The notes below the pieces were generated by a model that was not told the origin of the DNA, ran no database searches, and saw only the letters and a program-made list of their open reading frames with translations. The translations under genes and the position numbers were made by a program. Below, one piece after another: positions 44,157-51,511 of a DNA stretch of 64,000 bases (its first letter is position 1; every line of letters starts with the position of its first letter). Source of the stretch: Pseudomonas fluorescens (GTDB lineage: Bacteria > Pseudomonadota > Gammaproteobacteria > Pseudomonadales > Pseudomonadaceae); NCBI RefSeq assembly GCF_040448305.1, contig NZ_CP148752.1, positions 3,782,001-3,846,000 on the forward strand. The letters are read 5' to 3'.

Positions 44157-44196
44157 CGTCTAGTTTTCTCTCGGCGCCGTTGCGCTCAAAGTTTGC

Positions 44197-44418
44197 TCAT
44201 GAAATGGGCAGCATCTGGCGACGCGACCTTTTTGCGCTTTGGACCGGGAATGCTCTGAGCTCTTCAGCTGTGAAAGAGCCATCTGCGTGTTCAGTTACAA
44301 AAATGTCACGGCCAACCTGCAGCGCTTTGTTGAGCGACCCTTGGGACATCCCAAGCAGATTTGCTGCGTTGGTTTGCCCGCGTGCACGAGCAAACTCATC
44401 CAGACTTTTTCGGCTCAT
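44197..44418 (-). CDS. cro: Cro-like repressor
   Basis: A 73-residue protein close in pattern to lambda Cro: DEFARARGQTNAANLLGMSQ (helix-turn-helix) followed by ALQVGRDIFVTEHADGSFTAEELRAFP, matching the Cro beta strands. AAAGGAG precedes the ATG. Divergent from cI across the operator region. Confidence 0.9.
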   Translation of the reverse strand: MSRKSLDEFARARGQTNAANLLGMSQGSLNKALQVGRDIFVTEHADGSFTAEELRAFPVQSAKRSRRQMLPIS

Positions 44419-44449
44419 CTCGCCGATCTCCTTTGTTAAACACCCAACA

Positions 44450-44518
44450 AGTATCTCCGGCGGAATTTAATTAATCAAGCCCGGCGGCATTTGATTAAAT
44501 ATCGCCGCTAGGAATAAT
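44450..44518. promoter_or_regulatory. OR operator region with PR and PRM
   Basis: Three operator half-palindromes centred on CCGGCGG at 44457, 44481 and (inverted, weaker) about 44505, spaced 24 bp. PR for cro: TTGATT (44478-44473) and GATACT (44455-44450) on the minus strand, spacer 17. PRM for cI: TTGATT 44491-44496 and AATAAT 44513-44518, spacer 16. The cI ATG lies seven bases past this -10 box, so its transcript is probably leaderless like lambda PRM. Confidence 0.8.
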
Positions 44519-44524
44519 CGTGGA

Positions 44525-45247
44525 ATGAAAAAACGCGAACTCGAAGACTGGGAAAAAGAAGAGTGCTTGGCACTCAAAATGGCTGTGGATGCCTTCAACA
44601 CAGGCAAGTCACGGCGTGACGCCCTGACTCAGGGAAGGATCGCAGATGCCCTAGGCATAAATCAGGGCTCCGTCAGTTCGTACCTGAACGGCTACAACGC
44701 ACTGAATGCGAAAGTCGCTAGCGCAATTGCCGGATTGATTTCCAAGCCCGTGGAGTCATTCAGCCCTCGACTGGCTGATGAGATTGCGAAAATGGCGAAG
44801 TCCAGCTTCGAATCCAATGTCGAGGCTGGCCCCCCCATCTATTCCTCACCTCGCAGAATCAATATCGAAGGCACCGCACAGCTCGGCAGTGAGGGATATT
44901 GGACAAGCCTTGACCAGGCAGCTGGCTGGGTTGAGACCTACTCCAGAGATGAGGACGCCTACGCACTTCGGCTCAAGGGTGACTCAATGGCACCAGCGAT
45001 CCGTAGCGGGTGGGTCGCTGTCTGCGAACCCAATCACCGCCTAGTGCCGGGTGAGTATGTGATGGTCACCACCGTTGATGGACAGAGCATGGTTAAAGAA
45101 CTTCTCTTCGAGACCGAAGAAGAGGTCAGCCTCATGTCGATCAACTCGGCTTACGGCGAGCGGCTGACAGTAGCTCGGGTTGATATCGAGAAAATCCATT
45201 ACGTAGGGGCAATTCTTGCTCCCAGCAAGGTGCTGGGCAGAATCTAA
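44525..45247 (+). CDS. cI: CI-type phage repressor (XRE + S24 peptidase)
   Basis: A 240-residue repressor: N-terminal helix-turn-helix (about 30-65; TQGRIADALGINQGSVSSYLNG), linker with Ala101-Gly102 as likely self-cleavage site, and S24/LexA-like domain with Ser154 (KGDSMAPAI) and Lys191 (GQSMVKELLF). RecA-stimulated self-cleavage would induce the prophage. Followed by a terminator. Confidence 0.95.
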   Translation: MKKRELEDWEKEECLALKMAVDAFNTGKSRRDALTQGRIADALGINQGSVSSYLNGYNALNAKVASAIAGLISKPVESFSPRLADEIAKMAKSSFESNVEAGPPIYSSPRRINIEGTAQLGSEGYWTSLDQAAGWVETYSRDEDAYALRLKGDSMAPAIRSGWVAVCEPNHRLVPGEYVMVTTVDGQSMVKELLFETEEEVSLMSINSAYGERLTVARVDIEKIHYVGAILAPSKVLGRI

Positions 45248-45296
45248 ATTTGGGCCCTTCGATTTGTCTCTAATTCCCTTGGACACCTCCCTCCTG

Positions 45297-45318
45297 AAGC
45301 CCGCAAATTGCGGGCTTT
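45297..45318 (+). terminator. Terminator of cI
   Basis: AAGCCCGC-AAATT-GCGGGCTT followed by TTC, 50 bp after the cI stop. Confidence 0.85.
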
Positions 45319-45378
45319 TCTCTGTTAAATAATTGTTTTTAATCGTTAATCTTTAGCGCTTAGGGTTCAAGCCATTCA

Positions 45379-45394
45379 CTGTGTATCCATACAT
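45379..45394 (+). promoter_or_regulatory. Candidate LexA box before the DUF1654 gene
   Basis: CTGTGTATCCATACAT, close to the CTGTATATCCATACAG form with two departures. It lies 15 bp before the start codon, the same spacing as the box before the methylase gene. Confidence 0.5.
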
Positions 45395-45409
45395 AAAAGG
45401 AGCAGTGCT

Positions 45410-45658
45410 ATGGCAAAGCCAAAAAACAAACCAACACCGCCAAATTCGTTTGAGCTTCTTGGACTCCGCATCCAAAAAATCATCAGCGCCCCCGCTGCCC
45501 AAAAACGAAAAACGGCAGTCATTTGCAAGGAAGCAGATGAATGCCTTGAGGACTGGAAACAGCTCCTTGAAGAGATAGCAGAAAACGAGCACGTACTAGT
45601 GCGTCGAGAAGATGGCTGCGCCGCGCGTATCTCTTGGGACCTCCCCGCAAATATCTAG
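45410..45658 (+). CDS. DUF1654 family protein
   Basis: An 82-residue protein typical of the Pseudomonas DUF1654 family (FELLGLRIQKIISAPAAQKRKTA; acidic DEDW-like DECLEDWKQLLEEIAE). Function unknown. AAAGGAG upstream, own terminator downstream. Confidence 0.8.
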   Translation: MAKPKNKPTPPNSFELLGLRIQKIISAPAAQKRKTAVICKEADECLEDWKQLLEEIAENEHVLVRREDGCAARISWDLPANI

Positions 45659-45666
45659 CCCAAAGC

Positions 45667-45690
45667 AAGCCCGTCCAGCACGGGCTTTTT
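45667..45690 (+). terminator. Terminator of the DUF1654 gene
   Basis: AAGCCCGT-CCAGC-ACGGGCTT followed by TTTT. Confidence 0.9.
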
Positions 45691-45700
45691 TCATAGAGCG

Positions 45701-45752
45701 GAATTATATCTCCGGCGGCATTGACATTAAATATCCCCGGCGGCAATATTAT
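45701..45752 (+). promoter_or_regulatory. OL operator region with PL promoter
   Basis: Two CCGGCGG-centred operators (45712 and 45737, 25 bp apart) matching those beside cro. The second reads AATATCCCCGGCGGCAATATT, a near palindrome, written here as AATATCCCC plus GGCGGCAATATT. PL: TTGACA at 45721 and AATATT at 45745, spacer 18. CI bound here would silence the rightward early genes, as at lambda OL. Confidence 0.75.
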
Positions 45753-45976
45753 CTCGTCGCAGTGAATCACAGCGGCAATACGGGGCCACCCGCCGCTCTT
45801 TAACAACCCAATCGATTCAATGCTGTCAGCTGCAAAAAGACTAACGCACCAGGCGTGGGCGACTCCCACCTAAGTGCGCCGTATCTGAGTCCCGCTGACA
45901 GCCCAATCAGATTTCACTTCATAGCCTTGGCAATAGGGCCATGTGGGAAATCCCCTCCCCTGTATGAGGAAACACC
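45753..45976. other. Leader of the rightward early operon
   Basis: 224 bp between PL and the TerB-like gene with no ORF of note; a lambda-like nut region would lie here, but none is recognised. Confidence 0.3.
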
Positions 45977-46426
45977 ATGTTCGGAATGAAAAAACTCTTC
46001 GGAAAACAAGTCGGCAACGCCCAGGCCGAAATGAAGAAGGTTGTTAACCGCGACTTGATGCAGGCCATTGTCGGTGGCGGCCTATTGGTCGCTGCGGCTG
46101 ATGGTGAGATTGAAGCCAGCGAGGTTTCCAAGCTGGATGAGTTGATTCGCTCCAACCCGAATTTGACGCACTTCGGCAGCGAGATCACCGAAACCATCAA
46201 TCGTTTTACAGGCCAGTTGAACGCCAACTTTCAAGTAGGACGATTGGCGATCAAGCGGGAACTGGCCGACATCAAAAACTTTCCGGCCGATGCGGAGGAA
46301 GCCTACGTCAACATTCTTGCCGTTGCCCAGGCTGACGGCCAGATCGAGCCAGCAGAGTTGGTGGTGTTGAAGGAAATAGGCATGCACTTCGGTCTACGCT
46401 TGGCTGACTACGGTATCGAGGCGTGA
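45977..46426 (+). CDS. TerB-like (tellurite-resistance TerB family) protein
   Basis: A 149-residue helical protein. LLVAAADGEIEASEVSKLDELI and AVAQADGQIEPAELVVLKEIG are the paired acidic metal-binding loops of the TerB fold. First gene after PL. Phage-borne TerB-like proteins have no settled role. Confidence 0.75.
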   Translation: MFGMKKLFGKQVGNAQAEMKKVVNRDLMQAIVGGGLLVAAADGEIEASEVSKLDELIRSNPNLTHFGSEITETINRFTGQLNANFQVGRLAIKRELADIKNFPADAEEAYVNILAVAQADGQIEPAELVVLKEIGMHFGLRLADYGIEA

Positions 46427-46626
46427 AGTACGCGACAAAGGTTCTGCTGATCCTGCTGACACTGATCGTGGGCTGCATGTTGCTGAGCGGTCTTGCCTCG
46501 CGGGCCACTTGCTCTTACTACGGCTTCCAGACCGATCGAGAGACTCGCTACGCCGCCTTTGTTGGCTGCATGGTGAAGCTCGACGATGCGTGGTTCCCTC
46601 GTAATGAAATCCGCGTAATGCAGTGA
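46423..46626 (+). CDS. Small hypothetical membrane or secreted protein
   Basis: A 67-residue ORF starting with GTG that overlaps the TerB stop (GTGA). The first 25 residues (MKYATKVLLILLTLIVGCML) form a membrane anchor or a lipobox-like signal. Unknown function; coupled to the TerB gene. Confidence 0.6.
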   Translation: MKYATKVLLILLTLIVGCMLLSGLASRATCSYYGFQTDRETRYAAFVGCMVKLDDAWFPRNEIRVMQ

Positions 46627-46691
46627 TGTTTCACTGATGCCGCCTCTTACAAGGCGGCATTGGGAAACCAACTAACGCAAGGAAATGGACA

Positions 46692-46892
46692 ATGCTGATT
46701 TTGACTCGTAAAACAGGTGAAAGCATCAACATAGGCAATGACATCACGATCACCGTACTGGGTGTGAGCGGCCAACAGGTACGCATCGGGACAAGCGCGC
46801 CCAAGGAAGTCGCAGTGCATCGAGAAGAAATCACGCAGCGCATTCAGGCAGGCTTTTCGAAGCCCCCGATGGCAACACCTGCGATCACTTAG
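46692..46892 (+). CDS. csrA: Phage-borne CsrA/RsmA translational regulator
   Basis: A 66-residue CsrA: MLILTRKTGESINIGNDI, VRIGTSAPKEVAVHREEI with the RNA-binding residues near Leu4 and Arg44 kept. Binds GGA-containing hairpins in mRNA leaders. Good GGAAATGG-type ribosome site and own terminator. Its presence in the early operon suggests the phage acts on host post-transcriptional control (Gac/Rsm). Confidence 0.95.
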   Translation: MLILTRKTGESINIGNDITITVLGVSGQQVRIGTSAPKEVAVHREEITQRIQAGFSKPPMATPAIT

Positions 46893-46917
46893 GCTGGTCT
46901 TCGTGACGCAAACAATG

Positions 46918-46941
46918 GCCCGGTTCCGATCGGGCTTTTTT
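46918..46941 (+). terminator. Terminator after csrA
   Basis: GCCCG-GTTCCGAT-CGGGC followed by TTTTTT. Confidence 0.85.
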
Positions 46942-47042
46942 ACGCCTGCCTTTTATCAATTAGCACCCTTCTCTGCCCAATGGCGACCAGCAGGTGGTCG
47001 GAGTGCTGACGAATACACGCAACCTACTCCGAGGGATCAGCC

Positions 47043-47315
47043 ATGCATCCATCATTTAAAGAGCGCTTCGATGAACTCGGTGTGCTACTGCAAAAAACCA
47101 AGGCTGCACAAGTCGTGCTATGCGGGCGCCCTGATCGGCAAGAGCCATCCAAACCGGTGCGCTTTCAAGTCAACGGGAAAAGTATCGGCATGTACCAGAT
47201 TAAAGACCGCACCACCGGCAAGACTCGCGCCTTCCGTGACGACTACAAGGCCGCTCACGAACTCGCCATGCAGTTTGAAGTAAAGGCCAATCGCCAGATT
47301 GCGGTGACGCTATGA
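47043..47315 (+). CDS. Hypothetical protein
   Basis: A 90-residue protein, not recognised. Beta-rich middle (VVLCGRPDRQEPSKPVRFQV). Its stop overlaps the next start (ATGA), so the two are coupled. Confidence 0.6.
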   Translation: MHPSFKERFDELGVLLQKTKAAQVVLCGRPDRQEPSKPVRFQVNGKSIGMYQIKDRTTGKTRAFRDDYKAAHELAMQFEVKANRQIAVTL

Positions 47316-47773
47316 AAAAGCGAAAGCCCAACAACATGCGTACCCGGATAGAGCGAGCGAGCCGGGCACTGCTCAATGCCAATCACGTCGCGGTGGTCCA
47401 CATCGACCCCAGCGGACGCCAAGGGATGATCAACAGGAAGAGCTGCAAGAGCATCCCGCCAGGACCACGCATGGCCGAAGCAGTCTGCGACTTCCCCCAC
47501 CGTTGGACGATCTATCTCAGCGTCCAGTGTCGCGATCAACGAGGGCACCGCTACACTAAATCAGTAGAGGTTGCTCCCCAAGGCAACTATCTGGCCGCGC
47601 ACCTCGAAGACGTGATCGAGGAAACCTACAAAGACTTGGTCGCCGAGAGCAATCCGAATCATCGGGTCGCTTCGGGCTGGATCGCCATCCCCGCCGAGAT
47701 ATCGCTGACTGAAGAGCAGGCCGCACGGGTGTTCGACGCCGTGGGTGTCTGGAGTCAACAGAGGGCAGCATGA
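47312..47773 (+). CDS. Hypothetical protein
   Basis: A 153-residue basic protein, not recognised. Coupled to the gene before it through an ATGA overlap, and its own stop overlaps an ATG at 47770 that opens a short out-of-frame ORF of doubtful status. Confidence 0.6.
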   Translation: MKKRKPNNMRTRIERASRALLNANHVAVVHIDPSGRQGMINRKSCKSIPPGPRMAEAVCDFPHRWTIYLSVQCRDQRGHRYTKSVEVAPQGNYLAAHLEDVIEETYKDLVAESNPNHRVASGWIAIPAEISLTEEQAARVFDAVGVWSQQRAA

Positions 47774-47854
47774 GACGAATAAGCAACCAGGTGCGCCAGC
47801 GCCGACGCCAGACATGGCTGGATCTACCAGCCCAAAGAATTGAAGAGACAGGCT

Positions 47855-48172
47855 ATGGCCACGGATATTCAGCGGAACAAGCGCGCCAAGGAGAAAGCCT
47901 TGCTGGACCGGATCGGCGCCGAGAAACGGTCGCTAATTGTGTCGAAGGCGCTGGCAGATGCACTCCAAGTGCTGGGCGCGCGCCACGACTTCGAGGAGTG
48001 GCAGGAGACGGTGTCAACCTTCATTCTTAACCTAGCAGCGGCTCCCACCGAGGAGTCCGCCCGATTCGCCAACATGTCGCGACACGAAATCACGATCAGC
48101 GAAAACGTGTCGCGAAAATTGGAACGGGCATACAGGCACGACGAGTTACGCGGCTGCAGCGATGACACCTGA
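47855..48172 (+). CDS. Hypothetical protein (parent of two truncated copies)
   Basis: A 105-residue basic protein (MATDIQRNKRAKEKALLDRI...). Not recognised; the mixed basic N-terminus and helices could bind nucleic acid. Its 3' two-thirds recur, degraded, at 48749-48934 and 49293-49478, evidence that this frame is real rather than the overlapping one at 47770. Confidence 0.6.
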   Translation: MATDIQRNKRAKEKALLDRIGAEKRSLIVSKALADALQVLGARHDFEEWQETVSTFILNLAAAPTEESARFANMSRHEITISENVSRKLERAYRHDELRGCSDDT

Positions 48173-48175
48173 CGG

Positions 48176-48613
48176 TTATTCAGCATCGACTGGAGTGGGC
48201 GCCTCAATCACAGCGTGCATGATTGTGGTGAATATTTGGTAGCTGTAGTGATCATCTTGCGGATATACGAGAACCGATCCATCGCTGCTTAAAATCGCTC
48301 CATCACGACGAACGCTAAATCGACCCAATTCCGATTTTGAACCTCCGACCTGGCGCAAGAACAATACAGCTTCTGCCAGCCCAGCTTTATGCAGGGAGAT
48401 TGGGTTGATCTCGATGGAGAACTGTTTACCCAATACTTCTCCCTCGATGCTGCGCTCCTTCGCAGCTATTGAAGTCATACCTGCGAAATGCTTCATCGAC
48501 AAATCTTGCCAATGCTCAACGAGGTCGAGCAACTCAGAAGAAGCACGAGCCCAGTCCCCTTTGACTGTGGTGATGTAACTGAGGAAATCGTTTGGGTCTC
48601 TTGTGAAATCCAT
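48176..48613 (-). CDS. Hypothetical protein
   Basis: A 145-residue protein starting MDFTRDPNDFLSYI, with GGAG eight bases before the ATG. Helical N-terminal half and beta C-terminal half (FSVRRDGAILSSDGSVLVYPQ). Not recognised. Convergent with the gene before it. Confidence 0.55.
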   Translation of the reverse strand: MDFTRDPNDFLSYITTVKGDWARASSELLDLVEHWQDLSMKHFAGMTSIAAKERSIEGEVLGKQFSIEINPISLHKAGLAEAVLFLRQVGGSKSELGRFSVRRDGAILSSDGSVLVYPQDDHYSYQIFTTIMHAVIEAPTPVDAE

Positions 48614-48748
48614 TGCACATGCTCCGATTGAGTCCGTTATCGGACGAATTAAGACCATGCCTTTGTAGGCCATTCAACATTATTTCGCTACTACGCTGCG
48701 CATCCGGTCACGGAGGGCGGCGCCTGATTGCTGAGATGTGGCTGACAG

Positions 48749-48934
48749 GTACTGGGCGAGCGCCACAGGTTCAACGAAGGGCAGGAGACTGTGTCAACGC
48801 TCCTGATCACCCTCGCTACCGTGCCTGCCGAAGAGTCCGCCTGCTTTGCGACCATGTCGCGACCTGAAATAGTCGTTAAGGAAAAGTGGTCGCGTCAGCT
48901 CGAAGAGTTCGCCAGGACGGGTATTGAAGCCTGA
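48749..48934 (+). pseudogene. Truncated copy 1 of the 47855 gene
   Basis: Encodes VLGERHRF, then QETVSTLLITLATVPAEESA, matching residues about 33-100 of the 105-residue protein; a stop codon lies just upstream in the same frame and no start of its own is evident. Confidence 0.65.
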
Positions 48935-48942
48935 AACTTCAG

Positions 48943-49164
48943 TTACTGCGGGGGCATGGTGTCCAATGCCTGCGCATGAGCAACAATCATCACCTGAAGG
49001 GCGTTTGACACATGCGGATGCCCAACCCAGCGGTATGAAGCATTTCCAAGTAAGCCGGCTGCCGCGTTGTCCATCAGGCTTTTGACATCAAGCCCGCTGG
49101 CGATGGCCGCTCCAATAATTGCTACAAGCGCTTGCTCAAGTGCAATTTCGCGATCAGTGACCAT
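48943..49164 (-). CDS. Small duplicated hypothetical protein, copy 1
   Basis: 73 residues starting MVTDREIALEQALVAIIGAA, with AAGGAG five bases before the ATG. Helical with SYRWVGHPHVSNAL in the C-terminal half. About 80% like copy 2 at 49510. Function unknown; conserved ribosome site in both copies supports that both are genes. Confidence 0.65.
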   Translation of the reverse strand: MVTDREIALEQALVAIIGAAIASGLDVKSLMDNAAAGLLGNASYRWVGHPHVSNALQVMIVAHAQALDTMPPQ

Positions 49165-49292
49165 TTCATCTCCTTGACCCGGCTCCATGCCGGCCCTAGA
49201 GATAAATAGCTCACAGGCGATCAAAATGCCACTATACCTTGTCGCATCCGGACACGGAGGGCGGTGCCTGATTGCTGAATTGTGGCTGACAG

Positions 49293-49478
49293 GTGCTAGG
49301 CGAGCGCCACAGGCTCAAGGAATGGCAGGAGACTGTATCAACGCTCCTGATCACCCTTGCAACCGTGCCTGCCGAAGAGTCCGCCCGCTTTGCGAGCATG
49401 TCGCAACCTGAAATCGTCGTTAAGGAAAAGTGGTCGCGACAGTTTGAAGAGTCTGCCAAGACCGGTGTCGAAATCTGA
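49293..49478 (+). pseudogene. Truncated copy 2 of the 47855 gene
   Basis: A 61-codon frame (GTG LGERHRLKEWQETVSTLL...) matching the C-terminal two-thirds of the 105-residue protein and closely matching copy 1. May still be expressed from the GTG, but the N-terminal part is missing. Confidence 0.6.
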
Positions 49479-49509
49479 CGGTCTAGTTATTGCACTGGTG
49501 CAGTGCCCA

Positions 49510-49713
49510 CTACTTGACTTGATCATATGCATCAATCATCACTTTAATGGCGTTTGATACATGCGGATGTTCAACCCAGCGGTATGAAGCATCTCCAAGT
49601 AAGCCGGCTGTCGCGTTGTCAATCAGGCTTTTTACATCAAGCCCGCTGTCGATGGCCGCTCCAATAATTGCTACAAGCGCCTGCTCAAGTGCAATTTCGC
49701 GATCACTGACCAT
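49510..49713 (-). CDS. Small duplicated hypothetical protein, copy 2
   Basis: 67 residues starting MVSDREIALEQALVAIIGAA, with AAGGAG before the ATG as in copy 1. Differs from copy 1 mainly at the C-terminus (AYDQVK instead of AHAQALDTMPPQ). Confidence 0.65.
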   Translation of the reverse strand: MVSDREIALEQALVAIIGAAIDSGLDVKSLIDNATAGLLGDASYRWVEHPHVSNAIKVMIDAYDQVK

Positions 49714-49855
49714 TCCAACTCCTTGAACCGACCCCATGCCGGCCTGAAAGATTAATAGCTCACCCACAATAAAAGTACCACCCCCTGTCGCATCCGGTCA
49801 CGGAGGGCGGCGCTGGTACCACGGTGGTAGTCGCCATGCAGGAGGTCGCAGGTCG

Positions 49856-50089
49856 GTGCCGTGCGAACTCAACCCGGGCTGCGGAACCTGGAACGATTGC
49901 ATGCGCCGCGACATCGCAGCCCTGATGAACTGCGACACCTTGGCAACGCTCCCTGGCTGGGAGCATTCGAAAGGTGCAGGACTGGAAGTGCTGATCGCCG
50001 GCTGCCTCAGCATGACGGTTGTGAAGGCCCATGATCTGGTATCGATGGAGACCATCAACCTCACCTTTTGTCGCAAGTCGATTGACTGA
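49856..50089 (+). CDS. Doubtful small ORF
   Basis: 77 residues from a GTG with a GGAGG site ten bases upstream (cysteine-containing, CGTWNDCMRRDIAALMNC). An overlapping minus-strand frame is also open. Neither is recognised; listed because it fills the gap after the duplication. Confidence 0.35.
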   Translation: MPCELNPGCGTWNDCMRRDIAALMNCDTLATLPGWEHSKGAGLEVLIAGCLSMTVVKAHDLVSMETINLTFCRKSID

Positions 50090-50146
50090 CAGGGACCTTT
50101 GGAGCCCAGTAATCAGCTGGCTAAACCTGATCAGAAGAGAAACACC

Positions 50147-50503
50147 ATGTCGAAGATAACGGTGATATCCGGTGACTTTCTGGCCGGTGATGCTGAATTT
50201 CAATCTGGACTGTTCATTTTAAAATCCGCAGTAAAACCTTCTCTTGAAATAAAGATACCCATTTCAAAACTAGAGACTTTAGAAACAGCAACCGAGGAAA
50301 TAGTTAATAAGAAAGGGAGCGCTATTCGATGGAGTCTGGCTGGAGCATTGCTTTTAGGTCCGGTTGGACTAGTTGCGGGCTGGTGGCTATGTGATAAAGA
50401 AAAGGAAATAACTTTCTACGCAAAATTCAAAGATGGCCGCAGCCTTCTTGCCACAACTGATATCAACACTTACTCCAAACTCTCTGCCTCTCCCCACAAG
50501 TAA
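50147..50503 (+). CDS. Hypothetical membrane protein
   Basis: A 118-residue protein starting MSKITVISGDFLAGDAEF with one membrane segment (SLAGALLLGPVGLVAGWWL, about 62-80) followed by basic and beta-rich residues. Not recognised. Lower GC than its neighbours. Confidence 0.6.
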   Translation: MSKITVISGDFLAGDAEFQSGLFILKSAVKPSLEIKIPISKLETLETATEEIVNKKGSAIRWSLAGALLLGPVGLVAGWWLCDKEKEITFYAKFKDGRSLLATTDINTYSKLSASPHK

Positions 50504-50748
50504 CACCACTTTCCCCTTCAAAGTCAGCCGCTATAGCGGCAAGGACGAAGTCATACCTGAAGAAATCGTTTTGATCCAGCCAGCCCCTGTCGTCCACGAT
50601 AAGAATGGCAAGCCCCGGCATAGGACGCCCCATGCCCACAGAAAACCAAACCTGTCGCGCCGACATAGGATGAGCGCACGACGGTGATGAAGCGGGTCAT
50701 CACCGCCATGCAGCATGCACTTCGCCAGATCGAAGCAAGAACTTCTAT
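50504..50748. other. Gene-poor stretch
   Basis: No convincing gene. CCCCATGCCCACAGAAAACC occurs here (about 50630) and again at 51113, a short direct repeat flanking the zinc-ribbon gene. Confidence 0.35.
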
Positions 50749-51054
50749 CTAATCTGAAGTTACCGACTTTCTAGAACGATTCCGCAGGCTGGTAGATCTC
50801 TCTTCTGCATCCCGATGTAGTAAGGAAACGTTGTAATCGTAGGTCGATATCAATGGCACAGGCTCCTCATTCCGGGACATATCAAGCCATCGCCTTGTGC
50901 GTTCGATGTCGAAGGATTTCTTCTTGAACTTCATCTTCGCAACAAGGTTCGCTGAAACTCTGAAGTGTCCACAACCAGCTGAGCATTTGATCTCTGACCA
51001 GTCTCCAGGCGCTTGAACAATCCTGGCGGCAGCCTGACAGATTAAGCACTTCAT
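50749..51054 (-). CDS. Small zinc-ribbon-like hypothetical protein
   Basis: A 101-residue protein with CLIC (3-6) and CSAGC (24-28) cysteine pairs that could bind zinc, then a basic C-terminus. Not recognised. Confidence 0.55.
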   Translation of the reverse strand: MKCLICQAAARIVQAPGDWSEIKCSAGCGHFRVSANLVAKMKFKKKSFDIERTRRWLDMSRNEEPVPLISTYDYNVSLLHRDAEERSTSLRNRSRKSVTSD

Positions 51055-51267
51055 ATTCGATCTCCATATCAGTGACCCATCAATTGTAGCCGATCACCGG
51101 CGAAGGACATCCCCATGCCCACAGAAAACCGATTCACCCAGTTTCACCCGGACCCGCAAGACGCTGATTAGCTTCAGCGCAACTGCCGCCGACTTGGCGC
51201 CTTCAACAAACGAACTGCCACCTCCACTCACCCACCTTCTGCCGCCCCCCGCGGCATGGAGCATCAC

Positions 51268-51510
51268 ATGGAATCCGAAATTCTTTCGGACGAAGAACTG
51301 GCGATTATCACCGGCTACAAGGCCAGGGCTTCCCAGCGACGCTGGCTGATCGACCACCAATGGGTCTTCATCGAAAGCCGAGGCAAGCGCCCGTTGGTTG
51401 GTCGGCACTATGTCCGCATGAAGTTGGGCATGGTGTCACCTACCGCTCTCAACCCGCCCTCCACTCCCGCGGCGCCAGCATGGACGCCAGACTTCTCACG
51501 AGTGAACTGA
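51268..51510 (+). CDS. DUF4224 domain protein (excisionase-like position)
   Basis: An 80-residue protein. SDEELAIITGYKARASQRRWL is the DUF4224 signature, a small family found right before phage integrases. Start at 51268, where GGAG lies six bases upstream. One base separates it from int, so it may act in excision or integrase control. Confidence 0.8.
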   Translation: MESEILSDEELAIITGYKARASQRRWLIDHQWVFIESRGKRPLVGRHYVRMKLGMVSPTALNPPSTPAAPAWTPDFSRVN

Positions 51511-51511
51511 T

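Larger units (their letters stand above)
48701..49800 (+). repeat. Tandem duplication (two units of about 545 bp plus a partial third)
   Basis: The block GCATCCGG-(T/A)CACGGAGGGCGG begins at 48701, 49244 and 49790. Units 1 and 2 each hold a plus-strand gene fragment and a minus-strand small gene in the same order. The third copy breaks off after about 25 bp. Copies differ by scattered substitutions, so the duplication is not recent. Confidence 0.85.

Noticed and set aside
47770..48030. An 86-codon frame starting in an ATGA overlap
   Set aside because: The overlapping frame from 47855 is supported by two downstream homologous copies; this one is not.
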